From the NCBI RefSeq assembly GCF_900177545.1, contig NZ_FXBQ01000001.1:2102122-2166121 (forward strand): a DNA stretch of 64,000 bases, read 5' to 3'. A program made the position numbers and the translations under genes. The notes beneath the pieces are model-generated. The model saw only the letters and a list, made by a program, of their open reading frames with translations, had not been told where the DNA came from and made no database searches. Within the stretch, counting starts at the first letter, position 1. Each line of letters starts with the position of its first letter. Shown here in pieces: positions 62,527-64,000 of the stretch. Source of the DNA: Maritimibacter sp. HL-12. Lineage in GTDB: Bacteria; Pseudomonadota; Alphaproteobacteria; Rhodobacterales; Rhodobacteraceae.

Positions 62527-62555
62527 TTGCAATGCCCGGACAGGGCCGTTAAATC
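62527..62555 (+). promoter_or_regulatory. Sigma-70 promoter of the tRNA-Arg gene
   Basis: TTGCAA (62527-62532), 17-base spacer, TAAATC (62550-62555). The -35 is good, the -10 moderate. Transcription would begin around 62562, six bases before the tRNA. Confidence 0.65.
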
Positions 62556-62567
62556 CCGCCTGTCCGC

Positions 62568-62644
62568 GCGCTGGTAGCTCAGTTGGATAGAGTACTTGAC
62601 TACGAATCAAGGGGTCGGGGGTTCGAATCCTCCCCAGCGCGCCA
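62568..62644 (+). tRNA. tRNA-Arg, anticodon ACG
   Basis: A 77-base cloverleaf with encoded CCA. Acceptor arms GCGCTGG and CCAGCGC, D arm starting GCTCAGTTGGATAGAGT, anticodon stem CTTGA/TCAAG with loop CTACGAA (anticodon ACG at 62602-62604), and T arm GGGGGTTCGAATCCTCCC. Discriminator G at 62641. A34 is expected to be edited to inosine by TadA to read CGU, CGC and CGA. Confidence 0.96.
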
Positions 62645-62926
62645 CTTTCCCGAAGGTATGAACTGACCAAGGCCCGCAACGGTTCCGGTGCATCATGCGC
62701 GGATGTTTTTCCCCCGCAGGCGCCGACGAGACGATGGGCATGCGCGAAGGCAAGGGGGCCAAGGCGAAACGGCTGATTTTCCCCGGCCGCGTTGACCGAG
62801 GATCGCGCACCAAGGGCGGCGGTCGGCCTTGCCTTGTCGCACCACGCGCACCGGTGCGCAAAGCGGATCGACCTGCACGCAGAGGCCAGCCGTCCTTTTC
62901 CCGCATTCCCCCAAGCGATTGGCCGG
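62645..62926. other. Intergenic region after tRNA-Arg, no gene supported
   Basis: The 282 bases between the tRNA and the Pho box (350 to the next ATG) contain short open frames on both strands, but none with a ribosome site, signal peptide or recognisable product. I see no tRNA, terminator with T-run, or integration repeat. The tRNA 3-prime end is intact, so nothing suggests an integrated element. Confidence 0.5.
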
Positions 62927-62944
62927 CTGTCATACGCCTGTGAT
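62927..62944 (+). promoter_or_regulatory. PhoB-binding site (Pho box) upstream of the phnD-like gene
   Basis: CTGTCAT-ACGC-CTGTGAT has two direct repeats of the Pho-box half site (consensus CTGTCAT), the first exact, the second with one mismatch, spaced by four bases so that repeats lie 11 bases apart. It ends 50 bases before the ATG. Position and form fit PhoB activation under phosphate limitation. Confidence 0.8.
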
Positions 62945-62994
62945 CTCGGGCCACTAGGAGGGGCGGAGATCAGCTTTCATTGGAGATTCAAGAC

Positions 62995-63879
62995 ATGTTC
63001 AGTTTGCACCGCCTCACTATGCCCGCCGCCATTGCCACCGTGCTTCTTGCCGGCGCTGCTTCCGCTCAATCCGTGGCTGAGGTTTGCCCGTCGCCGCTGC
63101 GGATGGCGGATACCGGCATCGAAGGCATGGGCGACCTGTCGGAAGCCTTCGGCCCCTTCGCCGAAACCTTCGAAGAGCTGACCGGGGTGGAACTGGCGCT
63201 CTATTCGCTGTCGAACCGGACCGCCGCGGGCACCGCGCTGCAGTTTGACGAGGTCGAGTTCGTCTTTGCCGGGCCGTCGGAGTTCGTGCTGTTCCAGCAA
63301 CTGGCCAAGATGGACATCCTGTTCTCCATCGTGCGCCCGCATTACGGGTCAAGCTTCGTCGTCAAGGCCGACAGCGACATCCAGACGCTTGCCGACCTGA
63401 AGGGCAAGCGCGTGGCGCTGAAGGACGTGGGCTCCACTTCCGGCCACATCTTCCCGATGATGCTGATGGCCGAAGCCGGGCTCGACCCCGAAAGCGACGC
63501 CGAGATCATCATGGCGGGCGATGCGCGGATCCAGGTTCTGATCAACGACGATGTCGACGCGATGGGCGGCGGCAACAAGGATTGGGACGCGGTGCGCAAG
63601 CAGGATCCCGACACCGAGTATCGCCTGCTGGCGCAAACCGATACGCTTCCCGGCGACCCGGTCGTCATGCGCGCCTCGCTGCCCCAGGACTGCCGTGACG
63701 CGCTGCGCGCCACCCTCGCCGAGCATGCCGACGTGCTGTGGGAAAGCCTCACCGCCACCGAGCGCAACGCCGACAAGTTCATCGAGCGCGACGCCTACAT
63801 GTCGTTCGAAACCGACCCGGCGATCTACGACGTCGTGCGCATGGCCTACGAAGTCGCCGGCATTCCGCTCGACGACTGA
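62995..63879 (+). CDS. Phosphate/phosphite/phosphonate ABC transporter substrate-binding protein (PhnD family)
   Basis: A 294-residue periplasmic receptor. GGAGATTCAAGAC precedes the ATG and LTMPAAIATVLLAGAASAQ ends the signal peptide. PhnD/PtxB-type features are LRMADTGIEGMGDLSEAFGP, DEVEFVFAGPSEFVLFQQLA, GSSFVVKADSDIQTLADLKG, KRVALKDVGSTSGHIFPMML and the later DAMGGGNKDWDAVRKQ. The Ser/Thr/Gly run at VGSTSGH is the usual phosphono-group pocket. A Pho box lies 50 bases upstream and an ATPase gene begins after the stop hairpin. Phosphonate versus phosphite or hypophosphite cannot be told. Confidence 0.88.
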   Translation: MFSLHRLTMPAAIATVLLAGAASAQSVAEVCPSPLRMADTGIEGMGDLSEAFGPFAETFEELTGVELALYSLSNRTAAGTALQFDEVEFVFAGPSEFVLFQQLAKMDILFSIVRPHYGSSFVVKADSDIQTLADLKGKRVALKDVGSTSGHIFPMMLMAEAGLDPESDAEIIMAGDARIQVLINDDVDAMGGGNKDWDAVRKQDPDTEYRLLAQTDTLPGDPVVMRASLPQDCRDALRATLAEHADVLWESLTATERNADKFIERDAYMSFETDPAIYDVVRMAYEVAGIPLDD

Positions 63880-63899
63880 CGCACTCCCTTAAACCGGCG

Positions 63900-63931
63900 G
63901 GGCGACCATCCAGTTGGATCGGTCGCCCTTT
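63900..63931 (+). terminator. Hairpin between phnD-like and phnC-like genes, attenuator
   Basis: GGGCGACC (63900-63907) pairs with GGTCGCCC (63921-63928), with an inner ATCCA/TGGAT stem, followed by TTT. It sits 20 bases after the receptor stop and should reduce downstream transcription, raising receptor over ATPase and permease. Confidence 0.7.
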
Positions 63932-63966
63932 GCCGTTTCTGCGCGGATACCTGAAAGGATTGCCCC

Positions 63967-64000
63967 ATGACCCCTGCCATCGAGACCGAAGACCTGCGTG
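63967..64000 (+). CDS. Probable ABC transporter ATP-binding protein (PhnC-like), first 11 codons only
   Basis: The window ends 34 bases into this gene: MTPAIETEDLR. AAAGGATTGCCCC provides the ribosome site. Placement after a PhnD-type receptor and an attenuator, and the typical N-terminus of an ABC ATPase, make PhnC the best guess; the motifs lie outside the window. Confidence 0.55.
   Translation, partial: MTPAIETEDLR

Noticed and set aside
62568-62644. tRNA-Arg as an integration site for a mobile element
   Set aside because: The tRNA is complete, and I see no repeated 3-prime end, integrase or phage gene downstream.
62645-62994. Short frames between tRNA-Arg and the phnD-like gene
   Set aside because: No ribosome site or recognisable product; the stretch contains the Pho box and leader.

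Overview
The window looks like a piece of chromosome from a high-GC alphaproteobacterium, most likely a member of the Rhodobacteraceae (Roseobacter group). The reasons are an AapJQMP-type general amino-acid transporter, a bacterial ATP12 chaperone gene, an rpmH-rnpA-yidD cluster with yidC nearby, IclR- and LacI-controlled sugar ABC clusters, a DUF1127 protein, and an intergenic element with a GC-rich hairpin followed by a GAGGTATTTTCGGA-like core. This is inference from gene content. Genes are densely packed, many overlap by ATGA or TGATG, and I saw no insertion sequence, prophage, CRISPR array or rRNA.

Positions 1-13627 hold transport. A dipeptide-type ABC operon on the minus strand (permease C cut by the window edge, permease B, binding protein) is followed by a LacI-family regulator. 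Divergent from the regulator is a sugar ABC cluster of two permeases, a binding protein and a cytoplasmic glycoside hydrolase, with no ATPase of its own. The only nearby sugar ATPase (8501-9565) is in an operon with an IclR regulator, divergent from a second sugar ABC cluster.

Positions 10510-25758 form a thirteen-gene plus-strand galactoside locus: binding protein, two permeases, GH36 alpha-galactosidase, galE, galT, galK, an IlvD/Edd-family dehydratase, an SDR, dgoK, dgoA, an SMP-30 lactonase and a GH42 beta-galactosidase. It encodes both galactose routes, Leloir and DeLey-Doudoroff, side by side. The SDR has Asn where the catalytic Lys should be.

Positions 25792-33346 are a tight nine-gene minus-strand operon of uncharacterised proteins: a long coiled-coil protein, a small membrane protein, a soluble unknown, an AAA+ ATPase, two membrane proteins, a large unknown, another small membrane protein and a DUF1523 protein. 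It is the best candidate here for an undescribed system, probably acting at the envelope. Divergent from it is an SLC13-type transporter with TrkA-C domains.

Positions 35487-45899 run on the plus strand: an M20 deacylase, rarA, fluC, an RluC-type pseudouridine synthase, a HAD phosphatase, an ATP12 chaperone, then aapJQMP. Positions 45955-58780 are mostly minus-strand: argB-ferredoxin-sixA, engB-MOSC-yidC, a degenerate-GGDEF/EAL protein, ttcA, DUF1127, yidD, a cysteine-less TusE/DsrC homologue, rnpA and rpmH, interrupted by a plus-strand SDR and a TPR-sulfotransferase. From 59012 the plus strand carries a TVP38/TMEM64 protein, an FAD disulfide oxidoreductase, an orphan histidine kinase, tRNA-Arg(ACG), and the start of a phosphonate/phosphite-type ABC operon behind a near-perfect Pho box.
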